Shown here: positions 19,021 to 28,244 of the stretch, piece after piece
Layout: each line of letters starts with the position of its first letter
How positions within the stretch are numbered: position 1 is the stretch's first letter
Source: Bartonella sp. B1099
GTDB taxonomy: Bacteria > Pseudomonadota > Alphaproteobacteria > Rhizobiales > Rhizobiaceae
Reading direction: 5' to 3'
Assembly (NCBI RefSeq): GCF_944801835.1
Contig: NZ_CALYLN010000001.1
Location: 342,001 to 406,000, forward strand
DNA length: 64,000 nucleotides
The notes under the pieces: generated by a model
What the model was told of the DNA's origin: nothing
The model's database searches: none
What the model saw: the letters and a program-made list of their open reading frames with translations, nothing else
Program-made: the position numbers and the translations under genes

Positions 19021-19047
19021 AGAATCCCAAAACCCATAAGATCACGC

Positions 19048-21300
19048 ATGACCATGAGCACAATTTTTGAAATCAAACAAAAACTTATCGCCCAAGCTAA
19101 TCGGATAGCAGAAATGCTTCTTCCCCAAGGGCACAAACGTGGCAACCATTGGATTGTTGGCAACACACGCGGGGAGCCCGGTCAAAGTTTATCGATTTGC
19201 TTAAGCGGCAGTAAAGCAGGGCTTTGGTATGATTTTGCAGAAGGTATCGGAGGCGATATTTTAGACCTTTGGTGTGAAGTCAAAGGCATTAGCCTCTCTC
19301 AAGCACTCGAAGAAGCACGCGCAACTCTCAATCTCACACGCCCCAAACCTTTTATGGTTCCCCAACGTTCCTACCGCCGTCCCCCGGTTCCTAAAGGGCA
19401 CCCCCCACAAAATCGCGTAAAAACCTATCTCCACAAAGAACGCCATATCCCTCTAGAGATTATCAAGCGCTACCGCATAGGAGAAGAGGGTGAAAAAATC
19501 ATTTTCCCCTTTTATAAACCCGATGGCACCCTTGCTTTAGTCAAAGAACGGCTTGCACAAGCAGGCGCCAAAACAAAACCCACAGCAGCCCAATGTGAAC
19601 CGATTTTATTTGGTTGGCAAGCCCTTTACCCTACGGACCACAAAACCACACAAACCTCTGAACCCGTACCCACAACCCACAGCGCCACGCACACCTCTCA
19701 GCCCGTACCCACAGCCCACGCTACCACGCACACCTCTCAGCCCGTACCCACAGCCCACGCCACCACGCACACCTCTGAACCCGTACCCACAGCCCACGCC
19801 ACCACGCACACCTCTGAACCCGTACCCACAGCCCACGCCACCACGCACACCTCTGAACCCGTACCCACAGCCCACGCCACCACGCACACCTCTGAACCCG
19901 CACCCACAACCCACAGCGCCACGCACACCTCTGCGCCCACACCCACAACCCACAGCGCCACACAAACCTCTGCGCCCGCGCCCACAATCCACAGCGCCAC
20001 GCACACCTCTCAGCCCACACCCACAACCCACGCCACCACGCAGATGCCTCAGCATGCGTCCATAGACCACGCGTTGTTTCCCACGCTTTCTTCAACAAAC
20101 CGAATAATTGTCATCACGGAAGGAGAAATTGATGCGCTTTCGCTTGCCGCCTATGGCTATCCAGCGGTCTCTGTCCCCTTTGGCGGTGGAAAGGGAGGCA
20201 AGCACAATTGGATTGAAAATGAATTTGATCATTTAGAAGCGTTTGAAACCATTTTTTTAGCCACCGATATGGACCAGCCCGGAGAAGAAGCCGCTCATGA
20301 AATTGCCAGCAGGCTTGGGCGTCACCGTTGCTACCGGGTTCGCTTACCCCGCAAAGATGCCAATGAGTGTTTAACCACGGGGATTGATGCTGCCACCATA
20401 AAGGCGGCTTTTACTTGCGCCAAAAGCTTTGCCCCAGAAGGCTTACGACGCGCCTCAGACTATAAAGATCAAGTGATTGGGCTTTTTTGGCCAGAGCCTG
20501 AAAAACACCTTGGCTATACGGTTCCCTATCCTAAACTTAAAGGTAAATTGCATTTTCGCCCCGCAGAATTAACGCTGTGGAGCGGCGCCAGTGGTGCAGG
20601 CAAAAGCCAATTGTTGTCTGACTGTATTCCCCATTGGATTGCGCAAAACAGTCGCCTTTGCTTAGCCTCTTTAGAAATGAAAGGAGAACAATCGCTTCGA
20701 CGTTTAACCAAACAAACGGGCGGCTTAGAAAAGCCTACAAAAGAGACCATTGAACGCATTTTGCATTTTTTAGACGATGGGCTTATTCTTTATGAACATG
20801 TTGGCAAATCGAGTGTTGACACCTTACTTGATGTCTTTGACTATTGTCGTGCGCGCTATGGGTGCGATCAATTTATTATCGACAGTCTCATGCGGCTTGG
20901 CATTGCCTCTGATGATTATGCCGGGCAAGAACAAGCGGTTTATAAAATGGTGGATTGGGCTGTTTTAAACACTGTGCATATTCATCTTGTCGCCCATGCC
21001 CGCAAAGGAGGGCTGGATAAAGATATCCCCGGAACAGAAGATATTAAAGGCGCCTCAGAAATTGGAGCGAATGCTTTTAACATTATCACCATTTGGCGCA
21101 ATCGGTCGTTAGAAGATAAAATTTTTGCCGCCTCTCTGGCGCAAGAAAAAGCCGATTTAGTCAAACGCCCCGGTGTCATTATGAATATTGCCAAACAACG
21201 TTCTGGCGATTTTGAAGGCAAAATCGGTCTCTGGTTTGACCCCCAAACCTACCGCTATCGCTGTTCTTTTGAACAATCTTGTCCGCGGCGTTATCTTTAA
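19048..21300 (+). CDS. Phage primase-helicase (Toprim + RecA-like)
   Basis: 750 residues. The N-terminal part (1-110) resembles the primase zinc-less entry domain (WYDFAEGIGGDILDLW). The Toprim motifs are at about 350-430 (VITEGEIDALS; ATDMDQPGEEAA, giving the Glu and DxD metal ligands). A RecA/DnaB-type ATPase is at about 490-750, with Walker A GASGAGKS (residues 513-520) and a later FIIDSLMRLG Walker B. It should prime and unwind phage DNA, like T7 gp4/Twinkle. An unusual insert, residues 200-329, is a 13-residue repeat lying between the entry domain and Toprim. It lies downstream of the DUF1376-type gene in the rightward early operon. Confidence 0.85.
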   Translation: MTMSTIFEIKQKLIAQANRIAEMLLPQGHKRGNHWIVGNTRGEPGQSLSICLSGSKAGLWYDFAEGIGGDILDLWCEVKGISLSQALEEARATLNLTRPKPFMVPQRSYRRPPVPKGHPPQNRVKTYLHKERHIPLEIIKRYRIGEEGEKIIFPFYKPDGTLALVKERLAQAGAKTKPTAAQCEPILFGWQALYPTDHKTTQTSEPVPTTHSATHTSQPVPTAHATTHTSQPVPTAHATTHTSEPVPTAHATTHTSEPVPTAHATTHTSEPVPTAHATTHTSEPAPTTHSATHTSAPTPTTHSATQTSAPAPTIHSATHTSQPTPTTHATTQMPQHASIDHALFPTLSSTNRIIVITEGEIDALSLAAYGYPAVSVPFGGGKGGKHNWIENEFDHLEAFETIFLATDMDQPGEEAAHEIASRLGRHRCYRVRLPRKDANECLTTGIDAATIKAAFTCAKSFAPEGLRRASDYKDQVIGLFWPEPEKHLGYTVPYPKLKGKLHFRPAELTLWSGASGAGKSQLLSDCIPHWIAQNSRLCLASLEMKGEQSLRRLTKQTGGLEKPTKETIERILHFLDDGLILYEHVGKSSVDTLLDVFDYCRARYGCDQFIIDSLMRLGIASDDYAGQEQAVYKMVDWAVLNTVHIHLVAHARKGGLDKDIPGTEDIKGASEIGANAFNIITIWRNRSLEDKIFAASLAQEKADLVKRPGVIMNIAKQRSGDFEGKIGLWFDPQTYRYRCSFEQSCPRRYL
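19645..20034 (+). repeat. 39-bp in-frame repeat in primase-helicase linker
   Basis: Ten units coding TTHTSEPVPTAHA and variants (SQPVP, SAPTP, SEPAP). The three central units are identical, the edges more varied. The frame is kept, so the repeat lengthens a flexible Pro/Thr/His linker. Confidence 0.9.
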
Positions 21301-21309
21301 CGCCCCTCC

Positions 21310-22002
21310 TCACTCTTTTTTTAAAAAACGTCCCGCCATCACACGCGCAGACTTCATTCCCTGATAAATCAAAGGAGAAAGAAATCCAAAAATGAAAATC
21401 AATACATCCTGATTCGAGAACCAAAGCCAACTCCAACCCAAACGCTCTGCTCCCCAATGAGAAAAACTAAAGACAAGAGCCAAAATGCAGATAAACAGCA
21501 CAAAATTCAAAACACGCAACACCCTCTGCACCACCGTATCACGATGCTCGCGTATAAAGAACCCCAAGAGCAATTCCAACAAGAGTGCCAAGACCAACAC
21601 CTTCAAGAATATCACCCTGGTGCTATTCATATCGCTGACGCCCACAATAAAAAGCCACAGGATACCCCCCATCAAGCAACAAAAGAAGGTCGCCTTCACG
21701 AACATTTGCCAAACAACAGGGAGACTTTTTACGCCCCCATGCACCAAACCAAAGACAGCGGCAAAACTGCAAGAAAACAGTGCTCCCTTCAACAACAACG
21801 CCCCGCTAACAGTGTAACGTCCCACGCCTGCGAAAACAAAACCAAGGTAAAGAGCAATCACGCCATAAAAGACCACCCACCTGCCAAAAAACATCCACCT
21901 TGTAACCCCGCGGCGCGCAGCCGCCTTATCAAGAAAAACACCAGCGACAACAAAAAGGCAAAAAAACAGCAACAACAATAAAAGCACCAAACTCTGCGAC
22001 AT
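21310..22002 (-). CDS. Multi-helix membrane protein, SWLWFSN family copy 1
   Basis: From an ATG near 22002 (MSQSLVLLLLLLFFCLF), about 230 residues with six or more hydrophobic segments. Near the C-terminus it carries GWSWLWFSNQDVLIFIFGF, a motif shared with three neighbours at 22.1-23.5 kb. It ends in a basic tail (ARVMAGRFLKKE). It lies convergent to the primase-helicase gene. Family unknown. Confidence 0.6.
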   Translation of the reverse strand: MSQSLVLLLLLLFFCLFVVAGVFLDKAAARRGVTRWMFFGRWVVFYGVIALYLGFVFAGVGRYTVSGALLLKGALFSCSFAAVFGLVHGGVKSLPVVWQMFVKATFFCCLMGGILWLFIVGVSDMNSTRVIFLKVLVLALLLELLLGFFIREHRDTVVQRVLRVLNFVLFICILALVFSFSHWGAERLGWSWLWFSNQDVLIFIFGFLSPLIYQGMKSARVMAGRFLKKE

Positions 22003-22087
22003 CAACAAGTCTCCCCACAGCCATAAAATTAAAGAAAACGCCCCCGATTCAATAAAATGCCCATTCTTTTTAAGAAGCCCCCCAACG

Positions 22088-22495
22088 TCACCCCAACACA
22101 CTGCATTCCCTCATGAAAAAAATGCTCTTAACACGAACAAGAAGGACACAAATGCAGATTGAAGCCCACTCATTCAAGGACCAAATCCAAGGCACACCCA
22201 AATACTTGGCTCCGATCAAAGCCAAACCAAGGATAAAACTCAACAGACAAGTCAACGCTAAGCTCCTCAAAAATAAAAAAACACGTACGATCACTAAGCT
22301 TTGCCCCCTCAACCCTAAAATCCTTTTTATTAGCAAATCCAAGGATAGTTTGAACAAGACAACCAATACCGCCCCCAATAAAAACGCTTGGACTGGAAGA
22401 TCAAAACGCTTTACTCCGGCATAAGCAAACACAAGGACAACGCTCATGATGCAGCAAAAAGCTAAGCTCTTCAAAAACACCAAACCCCGTGACAT
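22088..22495 (-). CDS. Membrane protein, SWLWFSN family copy 2
   Basis: Starts MSRGLVFLKSLAFCC, about 135 residues, four hydrophobic helices, with the diverged motif VPWIWSLNEWASICICVLL near the end. The internal pattern (VVLVFAYAGVKRFDLPVQAF) aligns with VVAVFGAVYVEMKALGMTW of the next copy. Probably a tandem paralog. Function unknown. Confidence 0.55.
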   Translation of the reverse strand: MSRGLVFLKSLAFCCIMSVVLVFAYAGVKRFDLPVQAFLLGAVLVVLFKLSLDLLIKRILGLRGQSLVIVRVFLFLRSLALTCLLSFILGLALIGAKYLGVPWIWSLNEWASICICVLLVRVKSIFFMRECSVLG

Positions 22496-22553
22496 CACCC
22501 CCCCCCCACTCTCACAAAAACAATCCCAACAAGCATGCTGGTAGAGCAAAATC

Positions 22554-22968
22554 TTAATTCTTTTCAAAGAATGAAAGCCTAAACCCAAAACGTTTTGCCC
22601 CTCGAAAAATAAGCCCTAGAACAAGACCAAAGACAAGTCCCCAAAGGACGTCAAACACCCACTTATTGGAGAACCAAAGCCAGCTCACATCAAAAGCTTG
22701 GGCTTGCTTATAAACAAAATCAGTAACAGCGGCAAAAATGAAGCCAAACAACAGCATCTTGAAGAACAAACCTTATCGATACCGCGCCGCTGCAGGACTT
22801 CATACCCCACCATAAGGAAAATGCCGGGAGTACCATAAAATGCCAAAGCCCGTAAAAATACGCCCCACGTCATCCCCAACGCCTTCATTTCCACATAAAC
22901 AGCCCCAAAGACAGCAACCACAATGCAGAAAACCGTCTCTTCAAAGACAAAAACCCGCGCGACGCCAT
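22554..22968 (-). pseudogene. SWLWFSN family copy 3, two frameshifts
   Basis: Starts MASRGFLSLKRR, shifts into VVAVFGAVYVEMKALG, then shifts again near 22770 into FGFIFAAVTDFVYKQAQAF, followed by DVSWLWFSNKWVFDVLWG and a C-terminal FEKN. Together the pieces rebuild one ~135-residue paralog. Each frame alone is incomplete. Confidence 0.6.
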
Positions 22969-22980
22969 AGCACTCCCCCC

Positions 22981-23045
22981 ATCAAATTATTCAAGGAAAT
23001 CCACCATGCAACAAAACATCTCGCTTTTCAAGATGCAAAATCCAA
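22981..23045. repeat. 65-bp direct repeat, copy 1
   Basis: CAAATTATTCAAGGAAA(A)TCCACC and the following ATGCAACAAAACATCTCGC recur at 23578-23645 on the same strand. Both carry a ribosome-binding-like AAGGAA before an ATG that opens only a short frame. Confidence 0.7.
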
Positions 23046-23069
23046 GGACAAATTCACCCATACCCTCAT

Positions 23070-23501
23070 TTACCATTGCCGAAAACACGACTCTATACAA
23101 ACAAGCCCCAACATTTGCTCCTTGTCACACAGAAATGCTTGTGCTGCCACAAAAGCACAGACGAGGCAAAGGAAGACAATGCAGCAAACAGCTACTCTTT
23201 TCCAGAACAACGCCCAAGGAACAACCGAATTCTCCATTCCCATATAAAGAAAATCCAGCCAAGTCACCCCAAGGTGCTTTGCAGCGATAGCAGCAAAACT
23301 GAGGACAAAGCCAAAAAGGATGTTAAACAGCCATCTATTGGAGAACCAAAGCCAGCTCACACCAACACGTTCTGCTGCCATATAAAGCAACTGAGAGACA
23401 AGAATCACAATGCTCCAACATACCACACTCTTTAACACTGCCTTTTTTGTAAGCCCGAAACGCTTCATGGCTATATGCGCACTGATATAAATAAAAAACA
23501 A
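23070..23501 (-). CDS. Membrane protein, SWLWFSN family copy 4
   Basis: 143 residues, possibly starting at MKRFGLTKKAVLKS. Four hydrophobic helices, with GVSWLWFSNRWLFNILFGF in the middle followed by AAKHLGVTWLDFLYMG. The best preserved of the four tandem paralogs. Downstream is a 65-bp repeat. It sits inside the rightward prophage operon but on the opposite strand, like an added cassette. Function unknown. Confidence 0.55.
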   Translation of the reverse strand: MFFIYISAHIAMKRFGLTKKAVLKSVVCWSIVILVSQLLYMAAERVGVSWLWFSNRWLFNILFGFVLSFAAIAAKHLGVTWLDFLYMGMENSVVPWALFWKRVAVCCIVFLCLVCAFVAAQAFLCDKEQMLGLVCIESCFRQW

Positions 23502-23577
23502 GGAAAGACTCGATTAAAGCCTAAAAACACCAACAACGGTCCCAATATCCCATCAGGCGACATTCACACCCCTCCCC

Positions 23578-23645
23578 ATCAAATTATTCAAGGAAAATCC
23601 ACCATGCAACAAAACATCTCGCTTTTCAAGATGCAAAATCCACGG
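23578..23645. repeat. 65-bp direct repeat, copy 2
   Basis: Second copy of the repeat at 22981, just upstream of the DUF6456-like gene. The two copies flank SWLWFSN copy 4, consistent with duplication or cassette insertion. Confidence 0.7.
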
Positions 23646-23806
23646 GCCCCTCCCCCACAGCACAACAATCCAAGCCATCCCCCAAGACCGCATTCCCACG
23701 CACACATGCCAACATATATCTTCCTCTCGTCCTTCGCTTTTCCCTAGAGCAAGCAACATTTTTTTAAAAAACGAGAATCAAACGATACTTTATTCAAGGA
23801 GATGAG

Positions 23807-24373
23807 ATGAACCATCACGATAAGAAAAAAAACACGCGCCCTCTTGAGTTTCACGAGAAAGGACAGCACATAGGTCATTTAAAGACGCAAGAAGTCACCC
23901 TTGAAACGCGCAATCCTTATTTTCAACCCCATCATCCAGAAAGTTCCAGCAATCGGCGTACCATTAAAGTTCTTGTCAATGCACAAAGCCGCCCCATTGC
24001 ACTTTTATATGCAAAAGGACATCTCAGTAAGGCACAATATAAAGCTGCAGAACGTTTTTATTTTTATTGGCGTCACAGTCAGGCAGACCTGCACATGAGC
24101 CTTGACTATACGCGTGAAAAAGTTTCCTGTAGCCAAGGCTATACCCACCTCATTGAACGGCAAATAGAAGCCTCCAATCATTTAAAAACCGTCAAAGGGC
24201 AGCTTGGTATTCTTGGCTATTCACTGCTTGAGCGAGTGATTGGTTATGGACAAGCGATCAAAGAATTAAGTCCTTCAAAACGCAAACAAAACTCCCTTGC
24301 CGATCATTTACGTGATTGTTTAGACTTACTTGCCTTTCATTGGGGCTATGCAAACCATAAACATTCGGAATAA
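23807..24373 (+). CDS. DUF6456-like phage protein
   Basis: 188 residues, ATG with AAGGAGATGAG in front. The central block (RPIALLYAKGHLSKAQYKAA then ERFYFYWRHSQADLH) resembles the DUF6456 pattern of alphaproteobacterial and prophage proteins, where a helix bundle follows a conserved L..KG.L...QY.A..RF. The C-terminal part (KGQLGILGYSLLERVIGYG) is also helical. Function not established; its position at the end of the early operon would suit a late-gene or replication regulator (inference). Confidence 0.6.
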   Translation: MNHHDKKKNTRPLEFHEKGQHIGHLKTQEVTLETRNPYFQPHHPESSSNRRTIKVLVNAQSRPIALLYAKGHLSKAQYKAAERFYFYWRHSQADLHMSLDYTREKVSCSQGYTHLIERQIEASNHLKTVKGQLGILGYSLLERVIGYGQAIKELSPSKRKQNSLADHLRDCLDLLAFHWGYANHKHSE

Positions 24374-25608
24374 TCCCCCTCGTCATTCAGGGCAACATAC
24401 CAACAGCCCCCCACCATCCCTCACCACACCTAACAAAACACAAGCCTCACAAACCCCTTACACGCAACACGCACACCCTTAAAAAACAAAGCCTCTCATC
24501 CCACACCAATCCATCGCACCAGCCTATCGCCATGTAGGGCTCTCTTTGTTGGTTTTTTAGTGAAGAATAAATATGGTTGCATACGTCATAACATCTTTAA
24601 AGACTTAAGTTGACAGTAAATTTCAAATTAAACATTCAATGAAAAAGAAGTATTCATGAGGTTTAAGGCCAAAAAAACAAAGTTTTCTTTTTTGTAAAAA
24701 GTATTTTTATATTGCTCTCTTTTTAATTTTCTGCTAATGATAGAAGAGTAAGTTTTTTTAATTCATTCTTTTTTGATATTTTTACGACCCAATGTTGAAA
24801 ATCTTCTTATTATTGCCTTCTGTTTAAAGCAGAGGGCTTTTTTTATGGCTGTATTATCTTAAAGCCCTCTTAAACTTTGGGTTTTTCTTCCATAAGTTCT
24901 CCCTGCAAAAAAGATTATTCTTTTTTCAAATGAACTTAAAAATTCTCTCTCAAAGGACGAGGGATTTACGAGAGAAGCTGTTTTACGACACAACAGACTC
25001 ACGCATATTTTTCTTTATCATTAAAACAGCAATAAGGTATTTTTATCCTAGCAATGGGTTAATGAATGATAGTTTTCTGCTCTTTATCTTAGAAATTTTA
25101 GCCTAAAAGAGCCAACTCTCTCAGACTTTTCCTCTTTTAACCGGCTTCCCTTCTTTCAACGCTGTTTTATCTTAAAATTCATCAAGCCAACAACTCATTA
25201 AAAGCAAGAGAGCTCGTGTAGAATAAAACACGTCAAAGATAAAGAATTACAAAAATTGACTCAATTTATTCTATTCTATGATAAAGTATCATTCTTTAAA
25301 GGCGGTATGAATAAAACCATTGAAATCATTGAAATATTAAACCAAATCCATTGGCACAACCAAAAGCCAAATTGTAGGAAAATGCCTCATAAATTTTGTG
25401 TGAGCTAATAAAATCAAGAAAAAGACAAAAAAAAAGCACAAAAATATCTTAATTCTCATAGAGATCTCAATATTCATTAGCTGATCTTCATCAGTGAGTC
25501 TTACTCTATAACCCTCTCAAATATTGAGGAGACAAAGCAAATATCTATAAAATATACAAACCGGTAGAGATAAAATAAAAATAAATCTCTTGGGCTTTCT
25601 CTATTTTT
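24374..25608. other. AT-rich gap, no gene seen
   Basis: No ORF with coding character on either strand. One terminator-like hairpin is at 24815. Confidence 0.5.
24815..24844 (+). terminator. Rho-independent terminator
   Basis: GCCTTCTG-TTTAAAG-CAGAGGGC followed by seven T. Confidence 0.7.
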
Positions 25609-25626
25609 ATGAGATATGCCTTCCCC

Positions 25627-26560
25627 TGTGGATGCACTCTGCCCTCAAAAGAGTGCATCCTTCCCCTCAAGGGATACACGCCTCACCCTCATGCGGCATG
25701 TACCCAATCTCATAGAGGATGCACTCTGCCCTCACAAAGAGTGCATCCTTCCCCTCAAGGGATACACGCCTCAACCCTCATGCGGCATGTACCCAATCTC
25801 ATAAGAGGATGCACTCTAGCCCTCAAAAGAGTGCATCCTTCCCCTCAAGGGACACATGCCTCACCCTCATGCGGCATGTACCCAATCTCATAGAGGATGC
25901 ACTCTAGCCCTCAAAAGAGTGCATCCTTCCCCTCAAGGGGTACACGCCTCAACCCTCATGCGGCATGTACCCAATCTCATAGAGGATGCACTCCGCCCTC
26001 AAAAGAGTGCATCCTTCCCCTCAAGGGACACATGCCTCACCCTCATGCGGCATGTACCCAATCTCATAGAGGATGCACTCTGCCCTCACAAAGAGTGCAT
26101 CCTTCCCCTCAAGGGACACATGCCTCAACCCTCATGCGGCATGTACCCAATCTCATAGAGGATGCACTCTAGCCCTCAAAAGAGTGCATCCTTCCCCTCA
26201 AGGGATACACGCCTCACCCTCATGCGGCATGTACCCAATCTCATAGAGGATGCACTCTAGCCCTCAAAAGAGTGCATCCTTCCCCTCAAGGGATACACGC
26301 CTCAACCCTCATGCGGCATGTACCCAATCTCATAGAGGATGCACTCTAGCCCTCAAAAGAGTGCATCCTTCCCCTCAAGGGATACACGCCTCAACCCTCA
26401 TGCGGCATGTACCCAATCTCATAGAGGATGCACTCTAGCCCTCACAAAGAGTGCATCCTTCCCCTCAAGGGACACATGCCTCAACCCTCATGCGGCATGT
26501 ACCCAATCTCATAGAAGATGCACTCTAGCCTTGCATAAGAACGCATCCTTTCCCTTCACG
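25627..26560. repeat. Ten ~89-bp hairpin repeats in tandem
   Basis: The marker ATGCGGCATGTACCC occurs at 25691, 25780, 25869, 25958, 26045, 26134, 26222, 26311, 26400 and 26490 (spacing 87-90). Each unit holds a near-perfect inverted repeat, GGATGCACTCT ... AGAGTGCATCC around ~10 bases, plus CCCTCAAGGG and CATGCGGCATG. Units differ by point changes and one- or two-base indels, and 89 is not a multiple of 3, so reading frames rotate and no protein is selected. Confidence 0.9.
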
Positions 26561-26784
26561 GGTTTGAATTAACTTTTATCACATCTCATTTTAATTTTAA
26601 TGAACCCTCATTTTTATAAATCTTTACTCAATGGCACAAAAAGAATGGCACAAAAAGAATTTTGACAGCAGTTCTTTTGTCACTCATCTTACGGGATTCC
26701 CCTTCACGGACAGAGCTCTCGAGCTTTTTTAAAATATCCATAAAATGGAATCATAAAGAATTGATTTAGGCAATTAAGAGTAAA

Positions 26785-26799
26785 TTTTGTCAAAATGTA
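26785..26799. promoter_or_regulatory. Shared 15-mer upstream of small exported protein
   Basis: TTTTGTCAAAATGTA, identical to 45110-45124 in front of the YopJ-like gene. Contains the near-palindrome TTTTGTCAAAA. It could be a regulator site or a -35 element. Confidence 0.3.
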
Positions 26800-26913
26800 G
26801 ACAAAGTTTATTCTTTTTTATGACTGTTGTATTTTTACTATAGTCATTTAAAGCGAATTTATATATGATACGTATCGGTATTTATTTATAGAAATAAATA
26901 GTAGGAGAAAACG

Positions 26914-27168
26914 ATGAATATCAGATATTTTTTTATAGCGGGAGCCATTACAAGCGGTTTAGCTCTTGCGATTCAAAAGTCTGATCGTATAGTCAATCAA
27001 GCGCCCTCTCCTATTGTTGCTCCTTATACTGTTGAAAAAACACATTCACAGTTTTTTAAACAAGTAAGCAGCCCATCGGATACATTGAATATACTGAGAA
27101 CAGCGAATAGAACTGCATCAGAGCAAGCATCAAGGAATGATCTCTATACAAAAGGAAAAAATTATTAG
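26914..27168 (+). CDS. Small exported hypothetical protein
   Basis: 84 residues, ATG with AGGAGAAAACG. Residues 1-20 (MNIRYFFIAGAITSGLALAI) form a signal or anchor helix; the rest is hydrophilic, ending in NDLYTKGKNY. A clear terminator follows at 27296, so it is a one-gene unit. No family recognised. Confidence 0.6.
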   Translation: MNIRYFFIAGAITSGLALAIQKSDRIVNQAPSPIVAPYTVEKTHSQFFKQVSSPSDTLNILRTANRTASEQASRNDLYTKGKNY

Positions 27169-27295
27169 ATGCCATTGCTAATTTTTTAGGTTTACTAAGA
27201 TATATTTTCTGCGAATGATTTCTGCGAAAGTATAAGATACAAAATTTTTAAAAATAAAGTTATATACATTTTGTATACTATAAAACGAAAATAAA

Positions 27296-27332
27296 AAGGC
27301 CCTTTTAAAAGGGGGCCTTTGTTTTATTTTAA
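27296..27332 (+). terminator. Rho-independent terminator
   Basis: AAAGGCCC-TTTTAAAAG-GGGGCCTTT with a T-rich tail. Confidence 0.75.
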
Positions 27333-28244
27333 TTTGTATTGTATTTTATGTCCTCAAAATCAGCTGCTTAAGAACAGCACTTGATACCATCTTCCTCCCT
27401 CTTGAATGAAGAGAAGGCTCTCAATCTCACACTGTTTTTTGACAACGATAGACCGCGATTCTGCCGTTTTTCAGTCAATTCTTCTCTTTTCAAGAAGATG
27501 CCCTTTCCCCCACTTCAACTTGCCCCTATGTCACGAGGATTTAGGTCCAAGCCTTGATGAATAAAGTGCCTAAAAATATGAAGCGCCCCTAAAGTTTTTA
27601 CCCCCCTATCCCCACGCCTTAAAAGATAATATTTTGTCAGAATACTCTCTCCAGCCGAAGAAACAAAATTTCTCAATCTTTAAAAAATCCAGTGTTTCTT
27701 AAACAGTTTTTGCCAATTGCACGCTTCAATCCTCCACTTTAAAGTCCCCCACTTTAGAAGAGTTTTTCATCAGCTCTTTTGTCAAATCTCGCCCTCAAAT
27801 ATTCATCACAGATTTTCATAAAAAACACCGGCTTTCACAAAAAAAACACCAGAATGTATGAAAATATCCCCACACCGGAAAGAACAGTGTTCTATGCAGT
27901 CCATAATGATTGATTCTGCTTTTTAAGCAGAATATTTTCTCATTTCTAGCGCGCTTTTTTTCACATAATAAAGCAACTTTTCTTAAAAAAGGAATAGACT
28001 TAAAAAAACAAGAAAGAGACAAATTTACCATCACGTCACTTTGCCCCTCATCTTGAGAAAAAAAATTTTCAGCGGATTTTTTAAACTTGCTGTACTTTTT
28101 GATTTTTTCCAGCCCTTCTATTTTGCTCTTGTATCTTTTTTGTATTGCTTTGGGGAGAAAACCTTTCAATCACGGTGCTAAGCTTCTTTCAACAAGCATG
28201 TTTGTGCTTCAAATAAGAGTTTTAAAAAAAACACGTTAAGGAAA
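27333..28244. other. Gap, no supported gene
   Basis: A minus-strand open stretch (27816-28169) has no good start and an F/C-rich end, so I leave it uncalled. Otherwise nothing seen. Confidence 0.4.

Noticed and set aside
19553..20098. ORFs in other frames over the 39-bp repeat
   Set aside because: Same repeat effect; the primase-helicase frame is the one with domains on both sides.
24374..25608. Replication origin or att site in the AT-rich gap
   Set aside because: No DnaA-box cluster or tRNA-end duplication could be identified by eye.
25609..26572. CRISPR array
   Set aside because: Units are whole-length repeats with no variable spacers, and no cas genes are nearby.
27816..28169. 117-residue minus-strand protein
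   Set aside because: No ribosome-binding site; Phe/Cys-rich random-looking C-terminus.
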